The notes: a model not told the origin generated them from the letters alone. Positions 34,091 through 43,932 are shown, numbered from the stretch's first letter. The stretch is DNA of 64,000 nt from Infirmifilum lucidum (GCF_014876775.1 NZ_CP062310.1:1561847-1625846); one strand, 5' to 3'. Numbers and translations: made by a program.

Positions 34091-34095
34091 GTGTT

Positions 34096-36606
34096 ATGAC
34101 AACAGCCTTATCAAGGCGTGACTTCCTGAAGGCGACAGGACTCGTGGCAGTCACTCTAACGGCAAGCACGCCTGCGCTCCGGCTCCTGAGGCCCGCCCAG
34201 CAGGAGAAAAACCTCCAAGGAGGACAAGAGCAGTACGTGCCGAACATATGCATGATGTGCCCAGCGGCTTGCCAGATCCTAGTCCGCGTTAAGGACGGCA
34301 AGGTAGAGAAGATAGAAGGTAACCCCAAGGGGCCCACGAACCTGGGGAAGATCTGCGCGAGGGGGCAGGCCGGCGTCTTCCGCGTGTACAACCCGGACAG
34401 GCTAAAGAAGCCGCTGGTACGCGACAGCCCAGCCACGAGGGGGTCTTTCCAGGGTCTCAGGGAGGCCTCGTGGGACGAGGCCCTAGAAGCCGTAGCGTCC
34501 CACCTCAAGAAGCTCATAAGCGAGGGCAGGGTCAAGGAGGTCTTCATGCTCGGAGGCTGGCCGGCGTGCCTCTACCTCGAGCCCTACATGAAGGCTTTTG
34601 CCAATACTATCGGGACGCCTAACGCTATCGGAACCCCCGGTGCAACGTGCTTCTTCCCGAAGGCCTTCGGCTGGAGTACTGCCATCGGGGTAGGGGCTCA
34701 CAGCCAAATACTCGTAGACTACGAGAACGTAAAGTACCTCGTCGTCATCAGGAGGAACTTCTTCGGGAGCCTGAGCGTCGTCCACGGCGTGCGGGCAGGC
34801 CAGAAGCTCGGGAACTACAAGCTCGTCGTCGTCGACCCGAGGTTCAGCGAGACAGCGGCAAAGGCTGACCTGTGGATTCCGATAAAGCCGGGCACAGACC
34901 TAGCCTTCCTCCTGGCGCTAATTAACGTCGTCGTGAGCGAGGGCCTCTACGACTCCGACTTCCTGAGGAAGTTTACAAACGCGCCGATGCTGGTGGCCGA
35001 GGACGGCTCGCCGCTGACAGCTGGAATAGAGGGGGGCAAGGTAAAGTATCTCGTGTGGGATCTGGCCCAGAGCAAGGCCGTTAAGCACGAGGAGGCGATC
35101 CTGCCGGCCCTAGAGGGCGAGTTCGTAGTTGGGGGCAAGAAGGCTAAGCCTGTCTTCCAGCTACTGAAGGAGAAAGTTGCACAGTACACGCCGGAGTGGG
35201 CTGAAGGCATAACCGGCGTCCCCGCCTCGCTGATAAGACAGGTAGGGATAGAGTTTGGCAAGACTAGGCCAGCTGCTGTGGACACAGGCTGGCACGACCC
35301 CAAGTACAAGAACAGCGTCATGACCTGGAGGGCTGCTGCCGTACTCAACGCTCTAGTTGGAGGCCTCATAAAGGACGGCGTGCTCATAACAGGCGTCGGG
35401 AGCATCGCCACGCCGCCCCCCGACGTAAGCGAGGAGAGCGTCATGAGGATCTGGGGGACGAGGCAGGGCGTCGCAATGGCTTCTAAAGGCTTCACGTACC
35501 AGGGCTTCCTGGACGCCATCGAGAAGGGAGACCCCTACAAGGTCTCGACGCTCTTCTTGTTCTCAGTCAACCTGGCTTTGACTGCGCCGGACTCCTCCAG
35601 GTGGCGTGAAGCCCTGAAGAAGCTAGACAAGGTTATAGCAATCGACATCTACCCCATCGATGCTGTACTCTACGCCGACATAGTGCTGCCTGAGACTACA
35701 TACCTCGAGAGGGACGACCCCCTCTACGCTATGGCTTACGCGCCTGTTCTCGGCTTCCAGACCAGGGTTGCGGCCGTTCAACCGCTGTTCGACACAAGGC
35801 ACCTCGTAGACATAATAGTGGGGATACTCAAGAAGCTCGGAGCAGAGTACTACGAGAAATACTGGTTGAACCTCGCCAAAGCACTCGGGGCTAAAGACCC
35901 CGCGGCGCTAGCCCCCAAGCTCAGGGAAGCCTACGAGAAAGAAGGCGTCAAGGGGATACGCAGGGTTCAGGCGCAGGCGAGGAATCTGGACGTCGCTAGG
36001 CTTGAGAGCGAGGGGCTAATCGTCGTCAAGGACTCTACTGCGCTGCGTAGCGAAATGATCCAGAGGGCGCAGGCCGGACAGCTACTGACTCCTACGGGCA
36101 GGGTAGAAGTATTCAGCTTCGCCCTGAACGCCATCAAGGCCAGGATGGGCTACCAGCCCTACTGGGATCCGGTAGTAGCCTGGGCAGAGCCCGAAGTCTT
36201 CAACAAGGCGGACGGCAAGCAGACCTTCTACCTCGTCTACGGGCGTGTACCAACGATGACTCACACCTCTACTGCAGACGAGCCGTTCCTGTCCGTGCTC
36301 ACCTCCGACTTCAAGAGGATGGCGTGGATCAACAGGAAGGTGGCCGAGAGCCTCGGGATCAAGAAGGGCGATAGAATCAGGCTCGTCAACGTGGACACGG
36401 GCAAGGCGGTCGAGGCAGTAGCCTTCCCGACGGATCTGGTCAGGGAGGACACCGTGTGGGTCTCCAGCGACTTCGGCCACGCTAGCGAGGCGCTACGCTT
36501 CACTAAGTTCGGCGTACCGTACCACGTACTCACGTCGATAAAGGCGGATCCCGTTGCGGGTGGTGTTATGTCACAAGAAGTTGTTGTCCGCGTCGAGAAA
36601 GTGTAG
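34096..36606 (+). CDS. Molybdopterin oxidoreductase catalytic subunit (Psr/Phs-like)
   Basis: An 836-residue catalytic subunit of the DMSO-reductase family. It has a Tat signal (SRRDFLKATGLVAVTLTA), an N-terminal [4Fe-4S] motif (ICMMCPAACQI with a later GKICARGQ), and a probable Mo-binding cysteine in GTPGATCFFPK. The C-terminal cofactor domain has GIKKGDRIRLVN. With the four-cluster ferredoxin and NrfD-type membrane genes that follow, it matches polysulfide/thiosulfate reductases. Substrate could also be tetrathionate or arsenate; sequence alone does not decide. Acts outside the membrane. Confidence 0.85.
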   Translation: MTTALSRRDFLKATGLVAVTLTASTPALRLLRPAQQEKNLQGGQEQYVPNICMMCPAACQILVRVKDGKVEKIEGNPKGPTNLGKICARGQAGVFRVYNPDRLKKPLVRDSPATRGSFQGLREASWDEALEAVASHLKKLISEGRVKEVFMLGGWPACLYLEPYMKAFANTIGTPNAIGTPGATCFFPKAFGWSTAIGVGAHSQILVDYENVKYLVVIRRNFFGSLSVVHGVRAGQKLGNYKLVVVDPRFSETAAKADLWIPIKPGTDLAFLLALINVVVSEGLYDSDFLRKFTNAPMLVAEDGSPLTAGIEGGKVKYLVWDLAQSKAVKHEEAILPALEGEFVVGGKKAKPVFQLLKEKVAQYTPEWAEGITGVPASLIRQVGIEFGKTRPAAVDTGWHDPKYKNSVMTWRAAAVLNALVGGLIKDGVLITGVGSIATPPPDVSEESVMRIWGTRQGVAMASKGFTYQGFLDAIEKGDPYKVSTLFLFSVNLALTAPDSSRWREALKKLDKVIAIDIYPIDAVLYADIVLPETTYLERDDPLYAMAYAPVLGFQTRVAAVQPLFDTRHLVDIIVGILKKLGAEYYEKYWLNLAKALGAKDPAALAPKLREAYEKEGVKGIRRVQAQARNLDVARLESEGLIVVKDSTALRSEMIQRAQAGQLLTPTGRVEVFSFALNAIKARMGYQPYWDPVVAWAEPEVFNKADGKQTFYLVYGRVPTMTHTSTADEPFLSVLTSDFKRMAWINRKVAESLGIKKGDRIRLVNVDTGKAVEAVAFPTDLVREDTVWVSSDFGHASEALRFTKFGVPYHVLTSIKADPVAGGVMSQEVVVRVEKV

Positions 36607-36617
36607 GGGTGGTTTAG

Positions 36618-37214
36618 ATGGCGAGGTACGGGATGGTTATAGACCTGAATAAGTGCATTGGTTGCGGGGCCTGCGTCATGGCGTGCATTGCGGAGAACAG
36701 GAGGGAACAGGCCCTCAAGGCCGTAAGCGAGGGCTTGAAGGCCCTGGAGAACTTCAAGAAGAGGACGTACATAACTACTCACATAGCTGGGACGTACCCC
36801 AACGTCGGCATGTACTACCTCCACATGATATGCCAGCACTGCGAGAACCCGCCCTGCGTGTCCGTCTGCCCGACTGGCGCCAGCTACCAGACGAAGGAGG
36901 GTGTCGTGCTCGTGGACAAGAGCAAGTGCATAGGGTGCGAGTACTGCGTCCAGGCCTGCCCCTACGGGGCGAGGTTCTGGGACTCGTACATACGCTCCAT
37001 CGACAAGTGCACGTTTTGCATACACAGAGTGTCAGCGGGAGAGCTGCCAGCATGCGTGTCAACATGCCCCACGGGTGCGAGGATGTTCGGCGACCTAGAC
37101 AATCCAGCTAGCGAGGTCTCGAGAGTTGTCGCCACTGGATCAGCGGTCGCTTTCAAGAAAGAGGAGGGTACTAAGCCGAAGGTATTCTATGTCCTGCCAA
37201 TGAGGAGGAGGTGA
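36618..37214 (+). CDS. Four-cluster ferredoxin subunit (PsrB-like)
   Basis: A 198-residue electron-transfer subunit with four cysteine motifs for [4Fe-4S] clusters: KCIGCGACVMAC, CQHCENPPCVSVCP, KCIGCEYCVQACP and KCTFCIH with ACVSTCP. It passes electrons between the quinone-side membrane subunit and the Mo subunit. It starts 11 bases after the catalytic gene, preceded by GGGGTGG as a likely ribosome-binding site. Confidence 0.92.
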   Translation: MARYGMVIDLNKCIGCGACVMACIAENRREQALKAVSEGLKALENFKKRTYITTHIAGTYPNVGMYYLHMICQHCENPPCVSVCPTGASYQTKEGVVLVDKSKCIGCEYCVQACPYGARFWDSYIRSIDKCTFCIHRVSAGELPACVSTCPTGARMFGDLDNPASEVSRVVATGSAVAFKKEEGTKPKVFYVLPMRRR

Positions 37215-37220
37215 TGCAGG

Positions 37221-38066
37221 ATGATGGAAGTACAACACGCGTGGGATATTAGAATTGTCCTAGATCTCACTCTGGGCGGGATGGGAGTAGCGGCTTTCAT
37301 ACTCGCCTTCCTGAGCTACATTAGAGGCGAGAGAGAGTTGAGCCTGAAGGCCGCGCTGGCCGGGATAGCCTCGCTGTTGCTCGGCCTCATAATCCTCGTA
37401 ACACACCTTGGCAAGCCTGAGGCGGCGGCCTACACGCTCCTTTCGCCAAACTTCGGGTCTGTAATGGCGCTGGGAGTCTTCTTCAACGTCCTTACACTGA
37501 TCTTCGGGGGCTTGTTCGCCCTGCCCGCTCTGGTAAAGCTACCCTACGCCACAAACGAGAAAGTAATGAGAGTGCTCGGACTCCTGGGTGCGATATTCTC
37601 CTTCCTGGTAATGTCGTACACGGGCGTGCTGCTCGCCAGAACAAGCATACACCTCTGGAGGAGCCCTGCGACCCCCCTGCTGTTCATCTTCCTAGCCTTC
37701 TCGAGTGGTGTAGGCCTTTACGTACTCACAGCCCAGGCCCTCAAAAAGGAGGTTGCGAGAAGCATTCTCGACGTCGGGGTGCTGGCGACCCTCCTAGCTC
37801 TAGTCACGTTCACCCTGTACTTCGTCATAGCAAACATCTCCACGGAGGCCTTCAGGGCCTCGATAGAGCTGATGCTTTCAGAGTACCTCGCCGGCACTAT
37901 CGCGCTCTACGTCCTGGGCTTTATAGCCCCGCTGGCGCTCTACGCCTACTACGTCAGGAAGCCCTCCAAGGCGCTACTGCTCTCAATTGCTGCCTTACTC
38001 ATCCTGCAGAGCCTCATTGCACGATTCCTGGTGGTTTATACCGGGGTCATAGAGCTCCCCTGGTAA
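37221..38066 (+). CDS. NrfD/PsrC-type membrane anchor subunit
   Basis: A 281-residue integral membrane protein with about eight helices; the N-terminus WDIRIVLDLTLGGMGVAAFI and LVTHLGKPEAAAYTLLSPN are typical of NrfD/PsrC. It anchors the reductase and exchanges electrons with the quinone pool. It lies 6 bases after the ferredoxin gene. Confidence 0.88.
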   Translation: MMEVQHAWDIRIVLDLTLGGMGVAAFILAFLSYIRGERELSLKAALAGIASLLLGLIILVTHLGKPEAAAYTLLSPNFGSVMALGVFFNVLTLIFGGLFALPALVKLPYATNEKVMRVLGLLGAIFSFLVMSYTGVLLARTSIHLWRSPATPLLFIFLAFSSGVGLYVLTAQALKKEVARSILDVGVLATLLALVTFTLYFVIANISTEAFRASIELMLSEYLAGTIALYVLGFIAPLALYAYYVRKPSKALLLSIAALLILQSLIARFLVVYTGVIELPW

Positions 38067-38089
38067 AAAAATTCTTTCTTTACCTGCTC

Positions 38090-38740
38090 ATGGTCGGAGG
38101 TGTAGTCTACTTGGTTGAGGCGAGCTTGCTCTGGGAGCGTGGAGTCGTGTACAAGGCCCTAAGCTTGTCGTTCTATACGCCGAGCGACGCCGACGCCCAG
38201 AGGGAGCTGTCAGAGTACCTCACGTTGCTCCTAGACGTCCGCGCGCTGCCCATAGACCGGGACACCATCAGGTTTTTCGCTGAGTCGTGGCGTAGGGCGT
38301 GGACGCTTCCGCGGGACGAGCTACTCAGGGAATACACGAGGCTCTTCGTGAACGACTACCCCGAGCTTAAGTGCCCTCCCTTCGAGACGTACTGGAGAGA
38401 CGGGAAGCGCACCATATACGGGTCAGGGTATAGCAGCCTCCTGGAGATCTACAGGCAGGCGTCGCTCGAGTCCTCCCCGGAGGTCAGACTCCCCCTCGAG
38501 CACGTGGCACTAGAGCTAGAACTAATGTACTACCTTGTGGTCTCGAGCGCCGATAACGCAGGCTTCCTCTGCCTCCAGGAGAAGTTGTTCAAAAACCACA
38601 TTGGGAGGTGGGCTGAACCCTACGCGCAGTGCCTGGAGAGTAGTGCCAGCCTAGACAACTACAGGGCTTCTGCGAAGTTGCTCCGCGAGCTCTACAGGGT
38701 GGAGAGGGGGCTCTTCGACTCTACGAGCTTCTGCGTCTAG
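38090..38740 (+). CDS. TorD/DmsD-family chaperone
   Basis: A 216-residue all-helical cytosolic protein of the TorD family, which helps cofactor loading and Tat export of Mo enzymes. Family signs are YTRLFVNDYPELKCPPFETYW and LPLEHVALELELMYYL. It is the fourth gene of the oxidoreductase operon, 23 bases after the membrane subunit, so its client is almost certainly the 34096 product. Confidence 0.85.
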   Translation: MVGGVVYLVEASLLWERGVVYKALSLSFYTPSDADAQRELSEYLTLLLDVRALPIDRDTIRFFAESWRRAWTLPRDELLREYTRLFVNDYPELKCPPFETYWRDGKRTIYGSGYSSLLEIYRQASLESSPEVRLPLEHVALELELMYYLVVSSADNAGFLCLQEKLFKNHIGRWAEPYAQCLESSASLDNYRASAKLLRELYRVERGLFDSTSFCV

Positions 38741-38783
38741 CTCATGCCAAGCTATTTATCCAGCCTTTTTCCTAGGAGTAGCT

Positions 38784-39392
38784 GTGGAGAGCGCTGTAGC
38801 CCTGGCCCGAAAGCTAGCCCGCGAGCTGATGGGGGACGACTTCGTCCACGGCTACCCACACGTTGAGCGCGTGATGAGGCTTGGGGAGGAGATAGCCTCA
38901 GAAGTCGGGAACGTCGACATGAACTTACTACGGCTAGCAGTGTACCTACACGACATAGGGAGGAGGATTGGGGAGCCACACGCGTACTATTCTGCCAGGC
39001 TTGCCGGAGGCATCTTGAGCGAGTGGGGAGTCGGCGAAGACGTCGTGAAACTCGTCGTTAACGCTATTGAGTACCACAGCTTCAGCTACGCCAGGAGCCG
39101 CGGAGTAAAGCCTCTAAGCGTCGAGGCAATGGTGCTCAGCGACGCAGACAAGCTGGACGCCCTAGGCATCGTAGGCTTCTTGAGGGTCATGGCTTACGGC
39201 TTCGAGAACGGGCGGAGCGTCGAGGAGAGCCTGAGGCACTTCGACGAGAAGATCTTCAAACTCAAAGACTTGCTGCACTTCGATGCCTCCAGGAGGCTTG
39301 CCGAGGAGCTCGAGGCCAGGACGCGCACTGCTGTCAGCTGGCTCGCCGAGGAGCTCGGCATAAAGCCTATAACGTGGCAGGGGCGGTATTAA
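38784..39392 (+). CDS. HD-domain phosphohydrolase
   Basis: A 202-residue protein of the YedJ/PF01966 kind with the metal-binding HD motif: HGYPHVERVMRLG, LAVYLHDIGRR, and a later SDADKLDALG. Such enzymes cleave phosphate esters of nucleotides; the substrate is unknown. GTG 38784 lies about 30 bases after CTATTTATCC, so it likely has its own promoter. The V4R gene starts 3 bases after its stop. Confidence 0.85.
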   Translation: MESAVALARKLARELMGDDFVHGYPHVERVMRLGEEIASEVGNVDMNLLRLAVYLHDIGRRIGEPHAYYSARLAGGILSEWGVGEDVVKLVVNAIEYHSFSYARSRGVKPLSVEAMVLSDADKLDALGIVGFLRVMAYGFENGRSVEESLRHFDEKIFKLKDLLHFDASRRLAEELEARTRTAVSWLAEELGIKPITWQGRY

Positions 39393-39395
39393 GCG

Positions 39396-40184
39396 ATGAG
39401 TGAACCTTCTACGGGGGTTTCAGGCCTAGTACTATACCCCGGCAGGGAAGTACACGTCGTCCTGGTTCTCCTGGAAAAGGAGGCTCAACTCGCGAAGTTT
39501 CTCCCAGGGGTGGCGGGTTGCTCCGAGCTCGGGGTAGAGGTTCTCGACTTGTGGACGACACGAGGGGGGTTCGCGCTAGCCCTCCTCGCGTCGGTGGCGC
39601 CCACACGGGAGGGGGGCGTCGAAGCGTTTGTAGACTGCCTCGGGAAGCTGGACGGCGTCAGGGCCGTAGACAGCACGCGGGGCTTCGCGGGCGGCCTAGC
39701 GGTCGAGAGCTGGGGTTTCCCGGTGCTACCCGGTACTTCGAGGACGCTAGTCCTCGAAGCCGGCCTCTTTAGCTCTATGCTCAGGGAGAGCTGGAAGCTC
39801 CTCGGGAAGGCGTTCCAGCTACCGCTCTACAACTCCACTTTTTCCTACGGGCGCGACCTCGCCCGGAGGCTCAGGGGGCTGGGCCTAGACGAGAAAAGCT
39901 TCCTGTACGCCGCGTCGGAGGTAATACGCCACCTCGGCCTAGGCAGAGTCTTCTGGGAGACCGTTACAGACACGCGTGTAGCTGTCACGGTTTACGACAG
40001 CCTGGAGTGCAGTGCCATGGTGGGAGTCCCGGGGTACGAGTCGTCTATCCTCAGGGGTCTAGTAGCGGGCGTGGTCGCGGAGCTCTGGGGCGCCGACAGG
40101 AGCCAGGTCGATGCCAGGGAGACGTCCTGCGTAGCGAGGGGGGATAGGGCCTGCCGGATAGAGGTCTTGTCGAGGCAGAAGTAG
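39396..40184 (+). CDS. V4R-domain protein
   Basis: A 262-residue protein with a C-terminal V4R (4-vinyl reductase-like) domain, about residues 130-260, ending in the expected cysteine pattern ETSCVARGDRACRIEVL. The first 115 residues resemble a small ACT-like regulatory domain (VVLVLLEKEAQLAKFL). V4R proteins bind small hydrophobic ligands or metals and often act in regulation. It is coupled to the HD hydrolase gene. Confidence 0.75.
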   Translation: MSEPSTGVSGLVLYPGREVHVVLVLLEKEAQLAKFLPGVAGCSELGVEVLDLWTTRGGFALALLASVAPTREGGVEAFVDCLGKLDGVRAVDSTRGFAGGLAVESWGFPVLPGTSRTLVLEAGLFSSMLRESWKLLGKAFQLPLYNSTFSYGRDLARRLRGLGLDEKSFLYAASEVIRHLGLGRVFWETVTDTRVAVTVYDSLECSAMVGVPGYESSILRGLVAGVVAELWGADRSQVDARETSCVARGDRACRIEVLSRQK

Positions 40185-40297
40185 TACCCCGAGACCTCAT
40201 CACTGCTCAGACCGCTGAAGGCCCTGTCACGGCTCCTCTTCAACTCTCTACGCAGTTTAAACTTTAAATTTTTATCCCCTCGTGAGCTTGTCTACCC

Positions 40298-41227
40298 GTG
40301 CCCACAGTAGAGGAGCTGATAGGCAATACGCCGCTCGTCAGGGTAAACAGGATTGAGGGCTTGAAGGGTCGCGAAGTCTACGTGAAGCTCGAGTACATGA
40401 ACCCTACTGGCAGCCACAAGGACAGGATAGCGCTCTACATGATCAGAGATGCCGTCGAGAAGGGTTTGCTGAGACCTGGCGGCACAGTAGTCGAGGCCTC
40501 GAGCGGCAATACAGCGATAAGCGTAGCATGGCTAGCGAGGCGCCTCGGCTTCAAGGCAGTAATTGTAGTCGAGGAGGGGACTTCTCCGGCTAAGGTCGCC
40601 GTGCTGAGGGCTCTCGGCGCTGAGGTCATATTCGCCCCGAAAGTCCCGGCAGGCCACCCTGACCACATGGTTAACGTCGCCAGGAGGGTGGCGTCAGAGA
40701 GGGGAGGAGTGTTCCTGGCCCAGTACTCTAACGAAGCGAACCTCAGGGCCCACTACGAGACTACGGGCCCCGAGATCTACAGGGCGCTGGGCGACAAGAT
40801 AGGCTGCTTTGTCATGGGCGTGGGTACGGGCGGAACCCTCGTAGGTGTCTCTAAGTACTTGAAGGGCCTCCTAGGCCACAGGGTGAAGGCGGTAGCCGTG
40901 GTGCCGAGAGGGTCGCCCATCGTAGGCGGTGCTGGCAGGGGGGAGGAGATCGAGGGCCTAGCCGTGTCTATGATCCCTGATATCTTCGCGCGCAACCGTG
41001 GGCTCGTAGACGAGGTCGTCGAGGTCTCGCTGGCAGAGTCCGTGGAGTGGATGGTGAGGCTCGCCCGGGAGGAGGGCATACTCGGGGGCCTCTCCACGGG
41101 CGCGAACATGGCTGGCGTCTACAAGGTTCTGGAGGGTTGCGAGGGGGCTATAGTCACGCTTGCACCAGACTCAATCTTCAGGTACACCGGTGTCCTCGAA
41201 AACTACGCAATAAGGGATATATTGTAG
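40298..41227 (+). CDS. Cysteine-synthase-family PLP enzyme
   Basis: A 309-residue fold-type II PLP enzyme. The PLP lysine is in NPTGSHKDRIALYM, the substrate loop is EASSGNTAISVAW, and the phosphate-binding loop is GVGTGGTLVGVSKYL. It most likely makes cysteine from O-acetyl- or O-phosphoserine, or acts on related substrates; the usual GGSVKDR is TGSHKDR here. GTG 40298 is 25 bases after the TATA-like CTTTAAATTTTTA. Confidence 0.85.
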   Translation: MPTVEELIGNTPLVRVNRIEGLKGREVYVKLEYMNPTGSHKDRIALYMIRDAVEKGLLRPGGTVVEASSGNTAISVAWLARRLGFKAVIVVEEGTSPAKVAVLRALGAEVIFAPKVPAGHPDHMVNVARRVASERGGVFLAQYSNEANLRAHYETTGPEIYRALGDKIGCFVMGVGTGGTLVGVSKYLKGLLGHRVKAVAVVPRGSPIVGGAGRGEEIEGLAVSMIPDIFARNRGLVDEVVEVSLAESVEWMVRLAREEGILGGLSTGANMAGVYKVLEGCEGAIVTLAPDSIFRYTGVLENYAIRDIL

Positions 41228-41245
41228 CTTCGGCGATTATTGCTC

Positions 41246-42016
41246 ATGGATAGCAGTCACCTTGTAGCCGGGCTTAGAGACCTCAACAGCGCCTCGAAGC
41301 TGTTGTTCATCGCGTCAATACTAGGCTTAGTAGCCGGTGCAGCTCTACTCCTACTAGTCCCAGCTCTGTTCTTTACTGCTGTCTCCCATGCAGCTACAGG
41401 CCTCTCCAGGCTTATACTGACTTGGTTGCCACTCATCATGGTCTCTGGAGCGCTAGCACTTGCCTCGGCTATTATTGGCATCTACGCCGTCTACGCCAAG
41501 CTCCTCCCATCGAGTAAACACTTCGCGGAGTGGAGGCCGGCGAACTTCGAGACTCCTAGGAAGCTCCTCTACATCGGCTACTGGGGCGCGCTGGTGCTGG
41601 CACTCCTAGCTCTCGTCTCTGGAGTAGCGCTCCTCGCGAGCATAGCCCCCCTCTTCATGAGAGGATCACACCCTGAGGGGCTGATGGGCATGCTCGTGAT
41701 GCTCCTCGCCCCGCTGGCCTTGCTTGTACTGGCCGCTATACTCGCGTTCGTGGGCTTCGTAGGCGAGGTAATGCTATTCTACGAGCTGGGCACGGCTCTG
41801 GCCTCCGAGAGGTTCAAGCAAGTCGCACTGCTGACAATAGCCTACTACGTCGGCGGCATGCTCTTAGCCTTCATCCCCGTCTTCACTGTGACACTACCCC
41901 TCTCGCTCGTCGCGTCAGGCCTACAAATCGTCGCCTACTACCTGGCAATGGAGGAGTCTGCCAGGTTGCTGGCGTCGCTTCCCTCGCAGCAGTCCACGCT
42001 GCAGGGCCAGGTGTAA
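41246..42016 (+). CDS. DUF996-like membrane protein
   Basis: A 256-residue hydrophobic protein with five or six helices and a short polar N-terminus (MDSSHLVAGLRDLNSASKLL) resembling DUF996 proteins of archaea. Function unknown. ATG 41246 is preferred to TTG 41240. It precedes the ferredoxin gene by 4 bases and may share its transcript. Confidence 0.55.
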   Translation: MDSSHLVAGLRDLNSASKLLFIASILGLVAGAALLLLVPALFFTAVSHAATGLSRLILTWLPLIMVSGALALASAIIGIYAVYAKLLPSSKHFAEWRPANFETPRKLLYIGYWGALVLALLALVSGVALLASIAPLFMRGSHPEGLMGMLVMLLAPLALLVLAAILAFVGFVGEVMLFYELGTALASERFKQVALLTIAYYVGGMLLAFIPVFTVTLPLSLVASGLQIVAYYLAMEESARLLASLPSQQSTLQGQV

Positions 42017-42020
42017 GTCA

Positions 42021-43382
42021 GTGCCGGAGGTCAAAGTAGTTGAATATCCCAGTGTGCCGAGTAGCGAGGACATTTCGCGGGCACTCGGGGAGCTCGACGG
42101 CCTGGTACTCGTGGGGTCGTGGGGCCCCGCGGAGTGGCTTGGTCTCCGGGAAGAGTTGAGGAGGATTGGCGCTAGGTGGCACAGAGTAGTATACGTCGAC
42201 AGGGAGCGCGACCCCCAGGTTTCGGGGCTTAGCCTCGAAGACCTTGTAGCGTCTTTTAAGGCGTATCTCGAATCCTCTGCAGGCTACATCGCTGTAGTCG
42301 TGTCCGACGCCGGCAAGAGGGTCTCTAGGCGCGAGCTACTCAAGGCGGGCCTTGGGGTGTTCTTCGTCTACACCGCAATGCCGGAGGTGAGGGCAGAGCA
42401 GTGCCTCTCGCTCAGGAGCTGTGGCATATGCCTGCCATCGTGCCCCTACGGGGCGCTGTCGCAGAAACCTCCCCAAGTGTCGGAGAGAAAGTGCACGGAG
42501 TGCGGGCTCTGTGCGTCCTACTGCCCCACAGGCTTGCTGTACGTCCCGTCACACCCCCCTACCGCCGCGAGGAGGCTGTTCCACGAGCTGAAGTCGAGAG
42601 GCGCCGCTAACGTGATCGTGACGTGCCCCGAGGGCAGGGCACTAGTCTACGAGGACGAGACGGGCTTGAGCGGCGCCGTTGTAGAGTTGCCCTGTATAGC
42701 GGCCCTGAGGATACACGAGTACCTATTCGCTAGGCAGGTAGGGTTGAGGGTAGTACCCTACTGCCCCAACAGGCTCAGAGAGAAGTGCCCCAGGGGTGGG
42801 GCAGCAGAAGAGTACTTGAGCCTTATAGCCGAGACAGAAAGCCTGCTAGCTGGGAGGCCGGAGGCAACACCCGCCTGGATCGAGAAGTTGCCAGCTCTAG
42901 CCTCGCCGCTAGCCGGGGACAAGGACGAGTGGGTGCAGCTCTCAAGGCTTCCGCTCTTCCGCGTGGACGTTAACAGGGAAGCATGCACGCTCTGCGGGGC
43001 GTGCGTGAAGGCCTGCCCGGCGCACGCCTTAACCTTAGTACGGGACGGGGGCTACAAGCTCAAGTTCACGCACGCTGAGTGCATCGGCTGTGGTGCCTGT
43101 ATGGGAGTCTGTCCCGAGAGGGCCGTCAGCGTCGTGAGAGCCGCTAACCCCCTGTTCCTCTCGACAAGACAGTCCCTGGAGGTCGCCAGCTCCCCCGAAG
43201 CACACTGCAAGAGGTGCGGCGCCCAGATAGGGCCTGAGGTGAAGATCAAGAGGCTGGCTGGTAGGCTGTCGAGGGCCGGTGTACCGCCTGCGCAACTGGA
43301 GAGACTCTGGCTCTGCGAGAAGTGCAAGCAGGAGGCTCTAGCCGACGAGTTCAGGGAGTTTCTCTCGTCGTCCTCTTCGTAG
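42021..43382 (+). CDS. Multi-cluster iron-sulfur protein with internal twin-arginine motif
   Basis: A 453-residue protein. After a first domain (1-95) comes SRRELLKAGLGVFFVYTA (102-119), which looks like a Tat signal in an internal position. Then two [4Fe-4S] sets (CLSLRSCGICLPSCP and CTECGLCASYCP), a middle part with scattered cysteines like MvhD (VTCPEGRA, LPCIAALRI, YCPNRLREKCP), two more ferredoxin sets (CTLCGACVKACP, CIGCGACMGVCP) and a C-terminal zinc-ribbon-like pair (CKRCG, CEKCK). An electron carrier; partner unknown. Confidence 0.75.
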   Translation: MPEVKVVEYPSVPSSEDISRALGELDGLVLVGSWGPAEWLGLREELRRIGARWHRVVYVDRERDPQVSGLSLEDLVASFKAYLESSAGYIAVVVSDAGKRVSRRELLKAGLGVFFVYTAMPEVRAEQCLSLRSCGICLPSCPYGALSQKPPQVSERKCTECGLCASYCPTGLLYVPSHPPTAARRLFHELKSRGAANVIVTCPEGRALVYEDETGLSGAVVELPCIAALRIHEYLFARQVGLRVVPYCPNRLREKCPRGGAAEEYLSLIAETESLLAGRPEATPAWIEKLPALASPLAGDKDEWVQLSRLPLFRVDVNREACTLCGACVKACPAHALTLVRDGGYKLKFTHAECIGCGACMGVCPERAVSVVRAANPLFLSTRQSLEVASSPEAHCKRCGAQIGPEVKIKRLAGRLSRAGVPPAQLERLWLCEKCKQEALADEFREFLSSSSS

Positions 43383-43932
43383 CTACGAGTGTGTAGCTTG
43401 AGAAGCGCCCCCTCTCGAGCCTCAACACGGAGAACCCCTCGAGGAGGCCGCCCAATTCAGACAGTGCTAGGAGATTGCCCGGGAAGCCCACTATTCTCTC
43501 GAAGAGCCGTATGACGCGGCCCATAGGCTTACTCCCGTCAAAGTCGAATACGTATAGGAAGCCCCCCTCCCTCAACACACGCGCGGCTTCCCCAATACCC
43601 TCTCTGGGGCTCTCAAGGTGATGAAGAGAGTCGTGGAAGACGGCGGAGTCTACAGACCCGCTCCTCAGCGGGAGGTGACAGCCACTGGCACAGACGAATT
43701 CAACTACCCCCCCTCTCCTGGCGCGAGGGAAGTGCGCCGGGTCGACGTCTACTACGATGCTAAGCTCGAACTTGCCGGAAGCCAGGTATGCGAGAGTCCC
43801 CCTCGCCCCGCCGACATCCAGGAGTATCCTTCCAGGGGCAATTAAGCTGGCGGGTCTCTCGTAGATCTTCTCAGGAGCTAGCCTGTATAGGGCAATCAGC
43901 AGAGCTCTACCAAGCTTCACCTGTATCGGCAC
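43351..43932 (-). CDS. SAM-dependent methyltransferase, class I
   Basis: A 193-residue methyltransferase of the UbiE/Methyltransf_11 type. Motif I is ILLDVGGARGTLAYL, motif II IVVDVDP, then DSAVFHDSLHHLE and VLREGGFLYVFDFD. Substrate unknown. Its 3' end overlaps the convergent iron-sulfur gene by 32 bases. Confidence 0.85.
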   Translation of the reverse strand: MPIQVKLGRALLIALYRLAPEKIYERPASLIAPGRILLDVGGARGTLAYLASGKFELSIVVDVDPAHFPRARRGGVVEFVCASGCHLPLRSGSVDSAVFHDSLHHLESPREGIGEAARVLREGGFLYVFDFDGSKPMGRVIRLFERIVGFPGNLLALSELGGLLEGFSVLRLERGRFSSYTLVATKRTTRETP

